Origin: CAVYUC01 sp963783085
GTDB lineage: Bacteria; Bacteroidota; Bacteroidia; Bacteroidales; Prolixibacteraceae
Direction: 5' to 3'
DNA: 64,000 nucleotides
Assembly: GCA_963783085.1 (NCBI GenBank)
Contig: CAWAMJ010000005.1
Location: 124,001 to 188,000, forward strand
Under the pieces are notes generated by a model that worked only from the letters and a program-made list of their open reading frames with translations, was not told the DNA's origin and did no database searches. Positions 24,183-33,636 of the stretch are shown here, one piece after another; positions within the stretch are counted from its first letter, which is position 1, and every line of letters begins with the position of its first letter. The position numbers and the translations under genes were made by a program.

Positions 24183-27100
24183 ATGAACAAAATATTTTCA
24201 TTTTTATTCTCGATGTTATTTACCGGCATTCTGCTGGTGGTATTTGCTGTTTCCATAGGATATGCCACATTTATTGAAAACGATTTTGGCACTGCTACGG
24301 CAAAAATACTGGTATATGATTCGGTGTGGTTTAAAGGAATACTTCTCCTGTTTTGTATCAATTTGATCGGGAGCGTTTTTGTTAACAAACTGCTCAGTAA
24401 AAAAAAGTGGCCGATTTTCCTTTTTCATATTGCTTTTGTTGTGATAATTATCGGGGCGGCTTTTACCCGGTATTTTGGTTTTGAAGGAAGCATGCACATT
24501 CGCGAGGGCCAGTCGGCAAACTATATTTTATCGGAAGCGACTTATGTATCTGTTAAAGCAAATGATGGAAGCCAGACAGTACTGGATGAAACCGAGGTTC
24601 AATTCTCGCCGTATACCGGTAACAGTTATTCTAAATCGTTCAATGTCAATGGGAAAGATATACAGGTTAAAAATCTGCAGTATGTTCCATCGGCTTCCGA
24701 AACGATTGTTGTAGATCCGATGGGGCAACCTGTGGTAGCCATGCTTGCCGCCGGACGGCAAATGCAGAGGGTGGATTTCAACCTGAAACCTGGTGACAGA
24801 AAACAATTGCAGGGAATTACCATTGGTTTTGAAACCAACGGAGAAGTCAATGATGTGAACTTGTCCATTTCAAACAGTAGTTTAATGTTTTCTGCAAAAG
24901 ATTCGGTAACGGTATCGGGAATGACGCAGGGACCGCCCGAGATTATTGCTCCCGGGGAGATAGTGGAGGTAAACAACCAGAAAGTGTACAGCGTTGCCGA
25001 CATTTCCTTTGCTGTAAAACAGTTTTTTATGAAGGGGAAAACCCAATTGGTTTATTCGCCGCCTGAACAAAACGCCCGGCCGAATCCCGACGCAATGCTG
25101 GTGGAAGTCAGCTCGGGAAACACCGCTAAAAACCTGGTAGTTTACGGTTCGAAAGGCGAACCTGGTCAACCGTATACAACCAACATCAACGGAGTGAATG
25201 TATCTGTTTCCTATGGTGCTAAACGGATTGATTTGCCTTTTTCGATTTACCTCGAAGATTTTCAACTGGAACGGTACCCGGGTTCGAACAGCCCTTCGTC
25301 GTATGCCAGCGAAGTTGTTTTAAAGGATGGAAATATGGAAAAACCATTTCGTATCTTTATGAACAACATCTTAAAATACCAGGGATACCGCTTTTTTCAA
25401 TCGTCGTATGATACGGATGAGAAAGGTACAATATTGTCGGTCAACCACGACGCGCTGGGAACATCGGTAACCTATCTGGGTTACTTAATTTTGGCAATCG
25501 GCATGGTACTAACCTTGTTCGCCAAAAACAGCCGGTTTAAAACATTGGTAAGGGCCTCCGGAAAACTTCGCGAAGAACGAAAAAAACTGTTCCCGGTGCT
25601 GGTACTTGGCTTGTTGTTTCCTGTTTTCACCAGTGCGCAAACAACTCCCCCCGATTTTGAATTGAACAGTGAACATGTTTCCAGGTTTGAATCCCTGGTA
25701 GTGCAAAGCTACAGAGGACGTTTGGAACCGGTGGCTACACAGGCTTCTGAAATTTTGCGGAAAGTGGCCAAAAAGAACAAATGGGAAGGATTGTCGGCCT
25801 CGGAAGTTTACCTCGGAATGGTTGCCAATCCGGAAACCTGGAAAAATATCCCGATCATTAAAGTTTCGAATCCGGAGTTACGAAGCCAGCTTGGTGTAAC
25901 GAACGGAAAATATGCCTCGTTCAATTCAATTGTGTTGCCGCGCGAAATGGGCGGTTACCGGTTGAGCAGCCTTGTGCAGGCGGCATATGCGAAGAGCAGC
26001 AATCAACGAAATAAATTTGATAAAGAAGTAATCAACGTCGACGAAAGGGTTAACATCCTGATGAATGTCTTTGCAGGCAACCTGTTATCCATTTTTCCTG
26101 TCCCGGGGCACGATAATCAAAAGTGGGTGCCGGTTACCGATGTGGAACAACTTGGTCCGGAGAATTCAGCTTTTGTGCTTCAAACTTTCAGCAATTATCT
26201 AACATCTGTATCAACGCACGATTGGGCAACCGCCGACCAACTGCTGGCGACTCTAAAAGCCAATCAGGAAAAATACGGCGCAAAGGTAATTCCTTCGAAA
26301 TCGAAAATTAAGCTCGAGGTTTTGTATCAAAAAATGAACATCTTCAGCAAATTATCGAAAATATTCATGTTCACAGGATTAATTCTGCTCATTTTGCAGT
26401 TGTCCACTATTTTCAATCCACGCATTAAATTAAGCAAGTTAAAACAAGTAGCATTCCTGTTTATCCTCGTTCTGTTTATTGCCGAAACTGCCGGTCTTGG
26501 TATCCGCTGGTATATTTCGGAACATGCACCCTGGAGCAACGGTTACGAATCGATGGTGTTTGTAAGCTGGGCCACCTGTTTGGCCGGTTTAATATTCGCC
26601 AAACGTTCGGAAATAACACTTTCGCTGACAACCGTTTTGGCCGGCCTTACACTAATGGTCGCCGGAATGAGCTGGATGAGCCCTGAACTAACAAACCTGG
26701 TTCCGGTATTAAAATCGTATTGGTTGATTGTACATGTGGCTATAATTACCGCCAGCTACGGATTTTTGGGAATTGGCGCCTTGCTGGGCCTTTTGAATTT
26801 ATTACTGATGATTTCAAGAAACCAGAAGAACAAGCGAAGGGTGAATTTTACGATTAAGGAACTGGTTAACATCACTCAAATAACGTTGCTGGTCGGACTG
26901 TTCATGCTAACAATCGGTTCATTTATCGGAGGTGTGTGGGCAAACGAAAGCTGGGGCCGGTATTGGGGGTGGGACCCGAAAGAAACGTGGGCGCTTGTTA
27001 CAATTCTGGTTTATTCATTTGTGGGGCATATGCATAAAATCCCCGGATTCAGAGGCCATTTTGCGGTTAGCACCGGCGCTTTGGTGGCATTTGGATCAGT

Positions 27101-27290
27101 TTTGATGACCTATTTTGGCGTAAACTACTATTTATCGGGATTACATTCGTACGCGCAGGGAGAACCGGCGCCCGTTCCGGTTGGGGTTTACGTGGCCGTT
27201 ATTGTAATTTTTATGGTTATTTTTGCTGCATTCCTGTCGGAAAGAACAATGAAGGAGCCAAAATCAGAAACTGATATTCCGGAGGTGTAG
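24183..27290 (+). CDS. ccsBA: Fused cytochrome c synthase CcsBA (ResB-CcsA, system II)
   Basis: 1035 residues. N-terminal ResB/CcsB-like part with membrane helices (FLFSMLFTGILLVVFAVSIGYATFI and following) and a large periplasmic domain, then a CcsA part from about residue 720 with the haem-handling WWD motif WGRYWGWDPKETWALV and conserved histidines (LIVHVAIITASYG, VGHMHKIPG). System II synthases export haem and attach it to CxxCH sites. In Bacteroidetes this fused gene usually accompanies nrfHA; here it follows 44 predicted haem c sites and no nrfA, so it looks dedicated to this multihaem island. It ends with a strong terminator. Confidence 0.93.
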   Translation: MNKIFSFLFSMLFTGILLVVFAVSIGYATFIENDFGTATAKILVYDSVWFKGILLLFCINLIGSVFVNKLLSKKKWPIFLFHIAFVVIIIGAAFTRYFGFEGSMHIREGQSANYILSEATYVSVKANDGSQTVLDETEVQFSPYTGNSYSKSFNVNGKDIQVKNLQYVPSASETIVVDPMGQPVVAMLAAGRQMQRVDFNLKPGDRKQLQGITIGFETNGEVNDVNLSISNSSLMFSAKDSVTVSGMTQGPPEIIAPGEIVEVNNQKVYSVADISFAVKQFFMKGKTQLVYSPPEQNARPNPDAMLVEVSSGNTAKNLVVYGSKGEPGQPYTTNINGVNVSVSYGAKRIDLPFSIYLEDFQLERYPGSNSPSSYASEVVLKDGNMEKPFRIFMNNILKYQGYRFFQSSYDTDEKGTILSVNHDALGTSVTYLGYLILAIGMVLTLFAKNSRFKTLVRASGKLREERKKLFPVLVLGLLFPVFTSAQTTPPDFELNSEHVSRFESLVVQSYRGRLEPVATQASEILRKVAKKNKWEGLSASEVYLGMVANPETWKNIPIIKVSNPELRSQLGVTNGKYASFNSIVLPREMGGYRLSSLVQAAYAKSSNQRNKFDKEVINVDERVNILMNVFAGNLLSIFPVPGHDNQKWVPVTDVEQLGPENSAFVLQTFSNYLTSVSTHDWATADQLLATLKANQEKYGAKVIPSKSKIKLEVLYQKMNIFSKLSKIFMFTGLILLILQLSTIFNPRIKLSKLKQVAFLFILVLFIAETAGLGIRWYISEHAPWSNGYESMVFVSWATCLAGLIFAKRSEITLSLTTVLAGLTLMVAGMSWMSPELTNLVPVLKSYWLIVHVAIITASYGFLGIGALLGLLNLLLMISRNQKNKRRVNFTIKELVNITQITLLVGLFMLTIGSFIGGVWANESWGRYWGWDPKETWALVTILVYSFVGHMHKIPGFRGHFAVSTGALVAFGSVLMTYFGVNYYLSGLHSYAQGEPAPVPVGVYVAVIVIFMVIFAAFLSERTMKEPKSETDIPEV

Positions 27291-27313
27291 GTACCTGCCA
27301 AAACAAACTTAGA

Positions 27314-27361
27314 ACCAGGTAATTTTCGGGAAACCATTGGAAAACTACCTGGTTTTTTTTA
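27314..27361 (+). terminator. Intrinsic terminator closing the cytochrome island
   Basis: AACCAGGTA and TACCTGGTT form a perfect 9-bp stem followed by TTTTTT, 23 bp after the ccsBA stop. Confidence 0.9.
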
Positions 27362-27449
27362 TGTTTATTTTCTGCTTATTCAAACGAAATCAGGAGACAA
27401 TATGTCGGGAGGTGAAAATTCCACAATACTTTTAGAAAGTATATACCGG

Positions 27450-28946
27450 CTAATCATTTTCTTTTAAATAACAAAAAAAAGTAGCTCCTTCATTGGGGCG
27501 GCTTTCAATTTTCACTGCACCACCATTACCTTCTACCAGGTTTTTTACAATATACAATCCAATACCGTTGCCGGGAATTTCGTCGGTAAACCGGTTGAAA
27601 GGTTGAAAAATGTCATTCGCGTACCTTTCAAGGTCGATTCCGGTGCCATTATCTTTTACCGTAATCAAAACAAATTGATCTTCTCGTTTACTTTCAATTC
27701 TTATTAACAGCGGCCGGTGCGGCGACCTGTATTTAACGGCATTTGAAATCAGGTTTTTTAAGATACTGAAAAGAAAACTTTCAGCATATTTTATTGCCGG
27801 CGCTTCGTTCAGGTGAAGTTCCAGGGCTTCGGAAAATGGTTGTATATCCGGATCCTGAAATACTTCATTGATTATTTCGCGCAGCAGAAGGTTTTTTGCC
27901 CGAACGTCGTGCGGATTCTGTACATGGATGATTTCCGAAAGTCCGTCAATAACTTTTTTTTGCCGGAATACCAGGCCGTGCAAACCCTCCATTAATTTTT
28001 GCCTGTTGGCTTCACTGGCAGAATTTAATAAATTGAGCGCAAGTTCCATATTCCCGAGGGGGCCTTTTAAATCGTGCGCAATGATATGCAGCAGGCTTTC
28101 GCGCAGTTTTCGCAACTGCTCGAGCCGCCTGTTTTTATTCTGTAAATCGGAGTTTATCTGCTGAAGTTTTTTTTCTGCTGTTTTTTGTTCATGAATATCG
28201 GTGTTGGTACCAAGCCACAGCGTAATTTTACCCTGTTTATTGTAGAGCGGCATGGCCCTTCCAAGGTGCCAGCGGTATTTGCCATCGTATCGGCGCAGCC
28301 GGTATTCGATTTCATACGGTTCACCGGTTTTCAGCGAATGGTTCCAGCGGTCGACGGTTCGTTGCAGATCATCGGGGTGATGAACCAACCTGTCCCTCCA
28401 GCCCCAGCCTTCGGTATCTTTTAAGCTTTTAATGTATTCATACCACCGTTTGTTGTAGTAAATAATGTCGCCTTTCGGGTCGGCAATAAAAGCCATTTGT
28501 GGCATTGCTTCGGCAAATGTTTTATAGTGAAGCTCACTCTCACGCAGGCTGTCCTCCGCCTTTTTACGATCGTGAATATCGATTACCACGCCAATATATC
28601 CTTCGAAACGGCCTTTCTCATCGAACCGTGGCTCCCCGGCATCCATGTGCCAGCGGTACTCGCCTTCTTTTCCTCTCAGGCGGTATTCCAAACGGAATGA
28701 TGATTGGTTGCGGTTGGCCTCCAAAAAATCTTGTTTGATCTGTGCTTTTTCTTCCGGGTGAATCGCATTTAACCACCCGTATCCGAGAGCCGTTCCCTGC
28801 TTTTGATCGGTGTATTCAAACCACTTTTTATTCAGGTAATTACACGCTCCATTCTCATCGGTAATCCAGACTACCACCGGAATTTGGTTGCTTATGCTGT
28901 GAAAAAAAGACTCGAATTTCCAACCTTTATTTATTATTTCGGACAT
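27450..28946 (-). CDS. PAS-PAS sensor histidine kinase
   Basis: 498 residues, soluble. Two PAS/PAC units (about 10-135 and 140-265), each ending with the PAC pattern LEYRLRGKEGEYRWH / IEYRLRRYDGKYRWH and a DIHD/DIHE linker, then a coiled stretch and a kinase core with phosphoacceptor His in HIIAHDLKGPLGNMELALNLL. The HATPase shows N box NLISNAVKY, G1 VKDNGTGID and G2 GNGIGLYIVKNLVEGN. The HDLKGPL form marks the HWE/HDLK-like group common in Bacteroidetes. There is no receiver and no adjacent response regulator. It converges on the cytochrome island but its terminator-separated, opposite orientation gives no sign of a functional tie. Confidence 0.9.
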   Translation of the reverse strand: MSEIINKGWKFESFFHSISNQIPVVVWITDENGACNYLNKKWFEYTDQKQGTALGYGWLNAIHPEEKAQIKQDFLEANRNQSSFRLEYRLRGKEGEYRWHMDAGEPRFDEKGRFEGYIGVVIDIHDRKKAEDSLRESELHYKTFAEAMPQMAFIADPKGDIIYYNKRWYEYIKSLKDTEGWGWRDRLVHHPDDLQRTVDRWNHSLKTGEPYEIEYRLRRYDGKYRWHLGRAMPLYNKQGKITLWLGTNTDIHEQKTAEKKLQQINSDLQNKNRRLEQLRKLRESLLHIIAHDLKGPLGNMELALNLLNSASEANRQKLMEGLHGLVFRQKKVIDGLSEIIHVQNPHDVRAKNLLLREIINEVFQDPDIQPFSEALELHLNEAPAIKYAESFLFSILKNLISNAVKYRSPHRPLLIRIESKREDQFVLITVKDNGTGIDLERYANDIFQPFNRFTDEIPGNGIGLYIVKNLVEGNGGAVKIESRPNEGATFFCYLKEND

Positions 28947-29091
28947 TCATGTTGATTTTAGGTTACTGATTTGTAACCGACACAATTTTACAATAATAAA
29001 CCTGGTGGAATGAGAAAATGTTCAAAGGTTTTTTGGGGCGAAAACGGTAATTTTGCAACGATTGTTTTGCACCGTTTAATGCAATTCAAAC

Positions 29092-29406
29092 TTATTTGTC
29101 GGGACCGGGCGAACTGTATCTTGATTTTTCGAGCACATCCAGCCGTTTTTCCAGTCGTTCGATATCGCCCTGCGAAGGAATATTCATTTTCTTCAGTATT
29201 TTTTCCATCATACTTTTCAATTCCATTTCGAATTCTGCACGCTGTTCTCCGCCTTCTTTTTCAAGTTCGTCAAGGATTTTCTTCCCTTCTTCTTCCGATA
29301 TCTTCCCTTCTTTTATGAGATTGTTAATGGTTTCGGCCGTGCGTTTTGTTGCTGCAGATGCAAATCCGAAACTTGTATTTATCAGTTTCCGAATAAATGA
29401 TTCCAT
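29092..29406 (-). CDS. Phasin-like coiled-coil protein
   Basis: 104 residues, almost fully helical and charged: FIRKLINTSFGFASAATKRTAETINNLIKEGKISEEEGKKILDELEKE, then a heptad-like end (DIERLEKRLDVLEK). This layout matches the PhaI/phasin-superfamily proteins (polyhydroxyalkanoate-granule associated or regulatory) that in many bacteria occur as small stand-alone genes. No PHA synthase gene is in the window, so the role in granule binding is not supported by context. It lies upstream of, and in the same direction as, the PAS kinase at 27450, with a 145-bp gap. Confidence 0.7.
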   Translation of the reverse strand: MESFIRKLINTSFGFASAATKRTAETINNLIKEGKISEEEGKKILDELEKEGGEQRAEFEMELKSMMEKILKKMNIPSQGDIERLEKRLDVLEKSRYSSPGPDK

Positions 29407-29558
29407 ATTAAAAGTTTAATAATCACATTTATACAAACAGAAAAATGCCTGTTTATGTTTATTTATTTTTTGCTTTTGGTTGGTTATTACATTGATTAAA
29501 AACTTTTAAACTATCAGTTTGTTATCTAATTATTATTAACCCAAAAAATCATACAGTT

Positions 29559-30374
29559 ATGGCTGATTTAAATATTGAAAAAAAGAAAAGATTTCCGGTA
29601 ATATGGATCATACTGGGAGTTATTTTGATTGCAGTTTTGGTTTGGTACTTTGTTGGGACCAACGACATGGATGTAAACGAAGAAACGGAAGCAGAACTGG
29701 TTGAACCCAATGGCATCGGTAGCGGATATGCAGAGCCGGATGTTTGGAACGGAGATGAACTTACCCCGTGGGATTCAACATTCAACGACAATGAGATGTG
29801 GGGCGACGAGTCGGACATGCCGGAAAGAAATGATGATTCCAATACATTTGGAAACGATTATTCCGGAGCCGTAGGCACAGATACGAACGCTCCGGAGAAT
29901 GTGATGGTTTCTGAAAAGATCAGGGACTTTGTGGAATTTGCCGACAGTACCGACGCCAATGAACTTGACCGTAGAAAAACATACGAAGGTTTTTCGAAAC
30001 TTACGATGGCCCTTTCAGCAATTTCAAATGCTGAAAACCGGGATTCAACTTCCTCCGGTCAACAGGATTTAAACCGGTTGAAACAACAGGCCGATCAATT
30101 GCGGGACGAACGTTTATCGCAGCAACAGGCAGCGGTTATCCGGGACTTTTTTGTGGATGCAGCCAATGTAATTCAAAATTACAGCCGCAATCACGAAGAA
30201 CTTTCCGATGAAGCTTCGCAGGTAATGGACGCCGCGCAGAATATAAATGCCAGCGATATGGCTTCCAATCAGAAGTCTCAAATTAATTTGTTTTTTAATG
30301 AGGCTGCCGACGCGTTGCAAAAAATGGAAGATTTGGCCGATCTCGATACGCGCAGGGACAACCGGAACCGGTAG
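29559..30374 (+). CDS. Membrane-anchored acidic protein of unknown function
   Basis: 271 residues. A short basic N-terminus (NIEKKKRFPV) precedes one membrane helix (about 14-32, WIILGVILIAVLVWYFVG). There follows a low-complexity acidic region rich in Asp, Glu, Asn and Trp (about 33-110), and a helical C-terminal half (120-265) with Gln/Asp-rich amphipathic helices (QQDLNRLKQQADQLRDERLSQQQ). By this topology the bulk lies in the periplasm. 63 bp later and in the same direction is the PRC-barrel gene; in Bacteroidetes such pairs often occur with general stress genes. No family recognised. Confidence 0.75.
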   Translation: MADLNIEKKKRFPVIWIILGVILIAVLVWYFVGTNDMDVNEETEAELVEPNGIGSGYAEPDVWNGDELTPWDSTFNDNEMWGDESDMPERNDDSNTFGNDYSGAVGTDTNAPENVMVSEKIRDFVEFADSTDANELDRRKTYEGFSKLTMALSAISNAENRDSTSSGQQDLNRLKQQADQLRDERLSQQQAAVIRDFFVDAANVIQNYSRNHEELSDEASQVMDAAQNINASDMASNQKSQINLFFNEAADALQKMEDLADLDTRRDNRNR

Positions 30375-30437
30375 TAATGTTCGTTCAGGAATATTCAAAT
30401 ACTGATTTTTTTATACACATTTTAACCTCTTAAAATT

Positions 30438-31016
30438 ATGGCAGATAAAAAGCATCACACAAATCGCCGGCTGCAGTACCTGAGCGATTTAAAAGACTAC
30501 AAAATGGCTAAAGGCGATCCCGATGTCCGCGGATGGACTGTAGTTGACGCAGATAACACTTCTGTGGGAACTATTGCAGGATTGCTGGCCGACCCGGTGA
30601 GAGAAAAAGTCATTTACCTCGATGTGGATATCCGGGACGATATTTTATCGCCGGAGCACGATCCGTTTGATGCACAGCATGAAGATGGAATTCATGAATA
30701 TCAGGATAAAGAAGGTGAAATTCACATGATTATCCCGGTTGGGGCGGCACATATCGATCGCAGCAACAAAAAAGTAATCGCCGACGGTATCGACCAGGCA
30801 GCGCTGCGGGAATTTCCTTCGTACCGCTACCGGAAAAATACTCCGATTCATCCGGATTACGAGCGGAAAGTAAAGGACGAATATCTCCGGCGAAGGGGAT
30901 ACGTGGAAAGTGAAGACGGAAAGTTAATTGCCCGCGACGTATCGGACGATGAATATTACAATTCGGAACATTTCGATGAAGACCATTTTTACGGCCGGAA
31001 TTACCGAAAACTGTAA
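30438..31016 (+). CDS. PRC-barrel domain protein
   Basis: 192 residues, no signal. DVRGWTVVDADNTSVGTIAGLLADPVREKVIYLDVDI (about 30-66) is the classic PRC-barrel pattern (small beta barrel first described in the photosynthetic reaction centre H subunit and RimM). A second half (IHMIIPVGAAHIDRSNKKVIADGI) fits the barrel continuation seen in the longer H-subunit-like members. The C-terminus is a charged tail with tyrosines (DEYYNSEHFDEDHFYGRNYRKL). Such soluble PRC proteins are often stress-related, but their biochemical role is not known. It follows the anchored protein gene and is probably co-transcribed with it. Confidence 0.85.
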   Translation: MADKKHHTNRRLQYLSDLKDYKMAKGDPDVRGWTVVDADNTSVGTIAGLLADPVREKVIYLDVDIRDDILSPEHDPFDAQHEDGIHEYQDKEGEIHMIIPVGAAHIDRSNKKVIADGIDQAALREFPSYRYRKNTPIHPDYERKVKDEYLRRRGYVESEDGKLIARDVSDDEYYNSEHFDEDHFYGRNYRKL

Positions 31017-31261
31017 TATCCGGAATGCCCGCTGAAAAATCAGATGTCCCTTTTTTACTGCCCAAATGCCTCAGGTTAAGTACTTCGGGGTTACAAGAAA
31101 ATTTTCCTGCCCTGCGATATAATTTACGTTAGCTGATTATCGGGGGCATTAATTTTTTCATTTCTCTTGTTTTAGAGAATCCCACAACAATTGAAAATAA
31201 ATTCCGGGAGTTTTTCAACTGCTTTTTTCAGGTAATTATGGAAAAATTAAATCACCGGGAA

Positions 31262-32434
31262 TTAATGGTATTCACCGGAAATACCCAGTTTTTTCCTCAT
31301 TTGGTCAGCTGTAATTCCACGCCACTGTCCTACTACTGGCGCGCCCAGCATCAAAACCATGTCATCGATGTACGTCGGGTCCGAATAATCGGCTTTTTGC
31401 CATCCTTCGTCTCCGGAAGGTTTAAAAAGGGCGCCAATTGTTCCCATTCCCATATCTTCCGATTTTTCATCGGTGGGGTTTTCATAAACAGCAACAATTG
31501 AATAGTTATGGTTTTTATCTATTTTTTTGCTGAACGGGAAGAAAATCCGGGATTCGGAATGTTTCACGTAACCTTCTTTCGTTTCATCCGGTTTTGCTTT
31601 CCATATGGTATCTTTCCCGGTTTCGTCAACCAGTTCTATCATTTTACCATAGTTGTGCAGGTGACTTCCTGCTGCCAGAATTTTACCGGAAACAACGGGT
31701 TCAGACGTATTCTTTTTCACCAGTTTTCCCGGTGGAACATCAAAATCCCGGGGCAACAACGGCCCGCCCGCGTCAAGGTACAACGGATAAACTTCCATGG
31801 GGCCAATCAATCCGTCGCCGTCGGTGTAGGAAAATAAAATTCGTAGGTACACATCTTTAATCACCGAGTCGGTTAAATTCTGGTACATCACATTTACCAG
31901 CATCGGATCGTCTTTCTTTAACGGCACGCCAACAAAAGAAGGCATTTCTCCGCCGGGAGTATCATTGCTCGAGGCAAACAACCTTCGCGCAATCGGGTAA
32001 AAAATTTCGCGTTTATTGGGGTCGATGATGTTTGTATGATGCAATACATCGGTAGTGATAATGTTTTTGTCTTTGTCCGTTACCTCCCAATCGAACCCGT
32101 GAATCCATACATCGAAAGGCATGGCTGTAACTTTGGCCGGAAACCACAAATGCTCGGTATGGGCCGGGATATCTTCGGGACCAGCCAGAATTTCGATGAT
32201 TTTTTCATCCGGATAATCAACAACTGCAATTGCATTCGCTGTGTCAATTCCCGGCTCGGGCAGCTTTAACCGGCTCAGCGCTTCCTGGCTGATGTGATAT
32301 TCAGTGCCTTTTTTGTTTTTTATTTTGTCCAGTAGTTGCGGATCATCGGTCGACCCGCATGCAGTAGTTAGAAACGCCAGTAAAACAACTAAAAAATAAC
32401 TTGTGCTTGTGTTGCGATAAATTTGAGGATTCAT
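31262..32434 (-). CDS. Lipoprotein with copper-monooxygenase-like histidine motifs
   Basis: 390 residues from the ATG at 32434; a longer start at 32479 would spoil the lipoprotein signal. Lipobox LTTACGS. The body holds two histidine motifs, VLHHTNIID (about 145) and AAGSHLHNYGK (about 270), resembling the HHM-type and HxHxxG-type copper sites of peptidylglycine/dopamine monooxygenases (PHM/DBH fold), with YLRILFSYTDGDG and FFPFSKKIDKNH... strands between. I call this fold similarity with caution: only the motifs support it, and the outer Met ligand was not identified with certainty. It is a stand-alone minus-strand gene; a perfect 13-bp inverted repeat lies about 290 bp upstream. Confidence 0.65.
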   Translation of the reverse strand: MNPQIYRNTSTSYFLVVLLAFLTTACGSTDDPQLLDKIKNKKGTEYHISQEALSRLKLPEPGIDTANAIAVVDYPDEKIIEILAGPEDIPAHTEHLWFPAKVTAMPFDVWIHGFDWEVTDKDKNIITTDVLHHTNIIDPNKREIFYPIARRLFASSNDTPGGEMPSFVGVPLKKDDPMLVNVMYQNLTDSVIKDVYLRILFSYTDGDGLIGPMEVYPLYLDAGGPLLPRDFDVPPGKLVKKNTSEPVVSGKILAAGSHLHNYGKMIELVDETGKDTIWKAKPDETKEGYVKHSESRIFFPFSKKIDKNHNYSIVAVYENPTDEKSEDMGMGTIGALFKPSGDEGWQKADYSDPTYIDDMVLMLGAPVVGQWRGITADQMRKKLGISGEYH

Positions 32435-32721
32435 TTTATTTTTTTTGGAATTTAACACCAGCCAAAAACCAAACGACATACCAGAACCTGCCGCTCAAAA
32501 ATAATAATTGATTTTCAATAGCTTACATCGCAAGCGAAATTTGTTCAACCAAATAGTTGTGGCGAAATTTCACGTTAAAAGGTAATAATGTTCCCGGAAA
32601 TACCGGTTGTTAAAATTATTCTGCCCCTATCGATCCGGGCAAACAAGTAAAAAGCGAAAGCATTAAAAATGTTTTCAATTCGATCTGCTCCCGGACCATC
32701 AATGTCCACAGGATTTCAATA

Positions 32722-32765
32722 CGGATTCCATCCGATCCCGACGGTGAAAATACGGATGGAATCCG
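32722..32765. repeat. Perfect 13-bp inverted repeat
   Basis: CGGATTCCATCCG at 32722-32734 and its exact reverse complement CGGATGGAATCCG at 32753-32765, with an 18-nt spacer. It lies in the 410-bp gene-free stretch (32435-32844) between the lipoprotein gene and the EPxH protein gene. No T-run follows on either strand. The rest of that stretch, apart from the terminator at 32774, shows nothing recognisable. Confidence 0.85.
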
Positions 32766-32773
32766 AGGGTAAA

Positions 32774-32811
32774 CAAAAAAAACGTGTTGAAAGCGAATGC
32801 CACAACACGTT
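32774..32811 (-). terminator. Intrinsic terminator of the radical SAM/EPxH operon
   Basis: Read on the minus strand: AACGTGTTG, 13-nt loop, CAACACGTT (perfect 9-bp stem), then a run of T. A second hairpin, AACCTTTTC / GAAAAGGTT at 32823-32843, lies just before it, directly after the stop codon of the EPxH gene. Confidence 0.88.
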
Positions 32812-32844
32812 CATTTTTGCAGAACCTTTTCTCTGAAAAGGTTT

Positions 32845-33591
32845 TTACATATGAAGACCCTGGGAACGTAATAATTCATTTAGTTCCGATACCAAATCCC
32901 GGATTCTTTCCAGCTCGAGGTTGGGCATCCGGTGTACAGGTTCCATCACTTCGGGTTTTACCCATTTCAGTGCAAGCTGGCGGATTGATCTGATTTTATC
33001 AATTAGCCGCAGTTCCGGATAGACCTCGTCGATTACCGAAACCAAAATCATTTCTTCGGCTGAAAGTTTAAAGCCCGGGTCGAACCAATGTACCGGTTCC
33101 TGTACTTCGGGTTTTACGGCAGTTATGTCGCCTGGCCCGCCTATATGGGCGATGTCGCGGTATTTGAACTTATCGAACCTGCCGAAATGGGCCGGTTCCA
33201 TCCAGTCGGTGCGTAATTTAAGTTTCAGCGCATCGAGCCAGAAAACATAGATACGGTATTCGCCGGCTGCAATCCGTTCGGGAAACTTTTTGTTGCCCAT
33301 TTCCGCGAACGTCTCTTGAAGGGCCCGTTCAAACACAGTTCCTTTTAGTTTGTCCCCTTCAATAGCTACTTCATCAGTAAGCTTTCCTTTTTCTCCGAAT
33401 TTTAAAATCACCGGAACCGATGTGGTAATTACATATCCGATCTGACTGGAAGCTTTGTCGAAGGCATTGTCGATTTGCGCCTGAAAATTTTCGCGCAGAT
33501 GACGGTAAATCAATATTAAATAGTCCTGCAGTTTTACCTGCATGGGATGAGCCGGTTCAATAGGGCTGTAGTCAAATTTAATTGTTCCCAT
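32845..33591 (-). CDS. Unrecognised protein with four EPxH motifs, next to a radical SAM enzyme
   Basis: 248 residues, no signal peptide or membrane helix. Not recognised. Striking feature: the motif E-P-(A/V)-H occurs four times, at residues 12-15 (IEPAHPM), 132-135 (MEPAHFG), 165-168 (QEPVHWF) and 217-220 (MEPVHRM); the last two sit in the longer repeat KPEV(Q/M)EPVH. Between motifs 1 and 2 lies a domain-like region with helices and strands (20-128). It is 46 bp downstream of the B12-radical SAM gene on the same strand and shares its terminator, so the two form an operon. I infer it is the substrate or a partner of that enzyme. Confidence 0.75.
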   Translation of the reverse strand: MGTIKFDYSPIEPAHPMQVKLQDYLILIYRHLRENFQAQIDNAFDKASSQIGYVITTSVPVILKFGEKGKLTDEVAIEGDKLKGTVFERALQETFAEMGNKKFPERIAAGEYRIYVFWLDALKLKLRTDWMEPAHFGRFDKFKYRDIAHIGGPGDITAVKPEVQEPVHWFDPGFKLSAEEMILVSVIDEVYPELRLIDKIRSIRQLALKWVKPEVMEPVHRMPNLELERIRDLVSELNELLRSQGLHM

Positions 33592-33636
33592 AATGTTCCT
33601 CCTAATTAGTTAATTGTTAATGGTTATAAAATGGTA

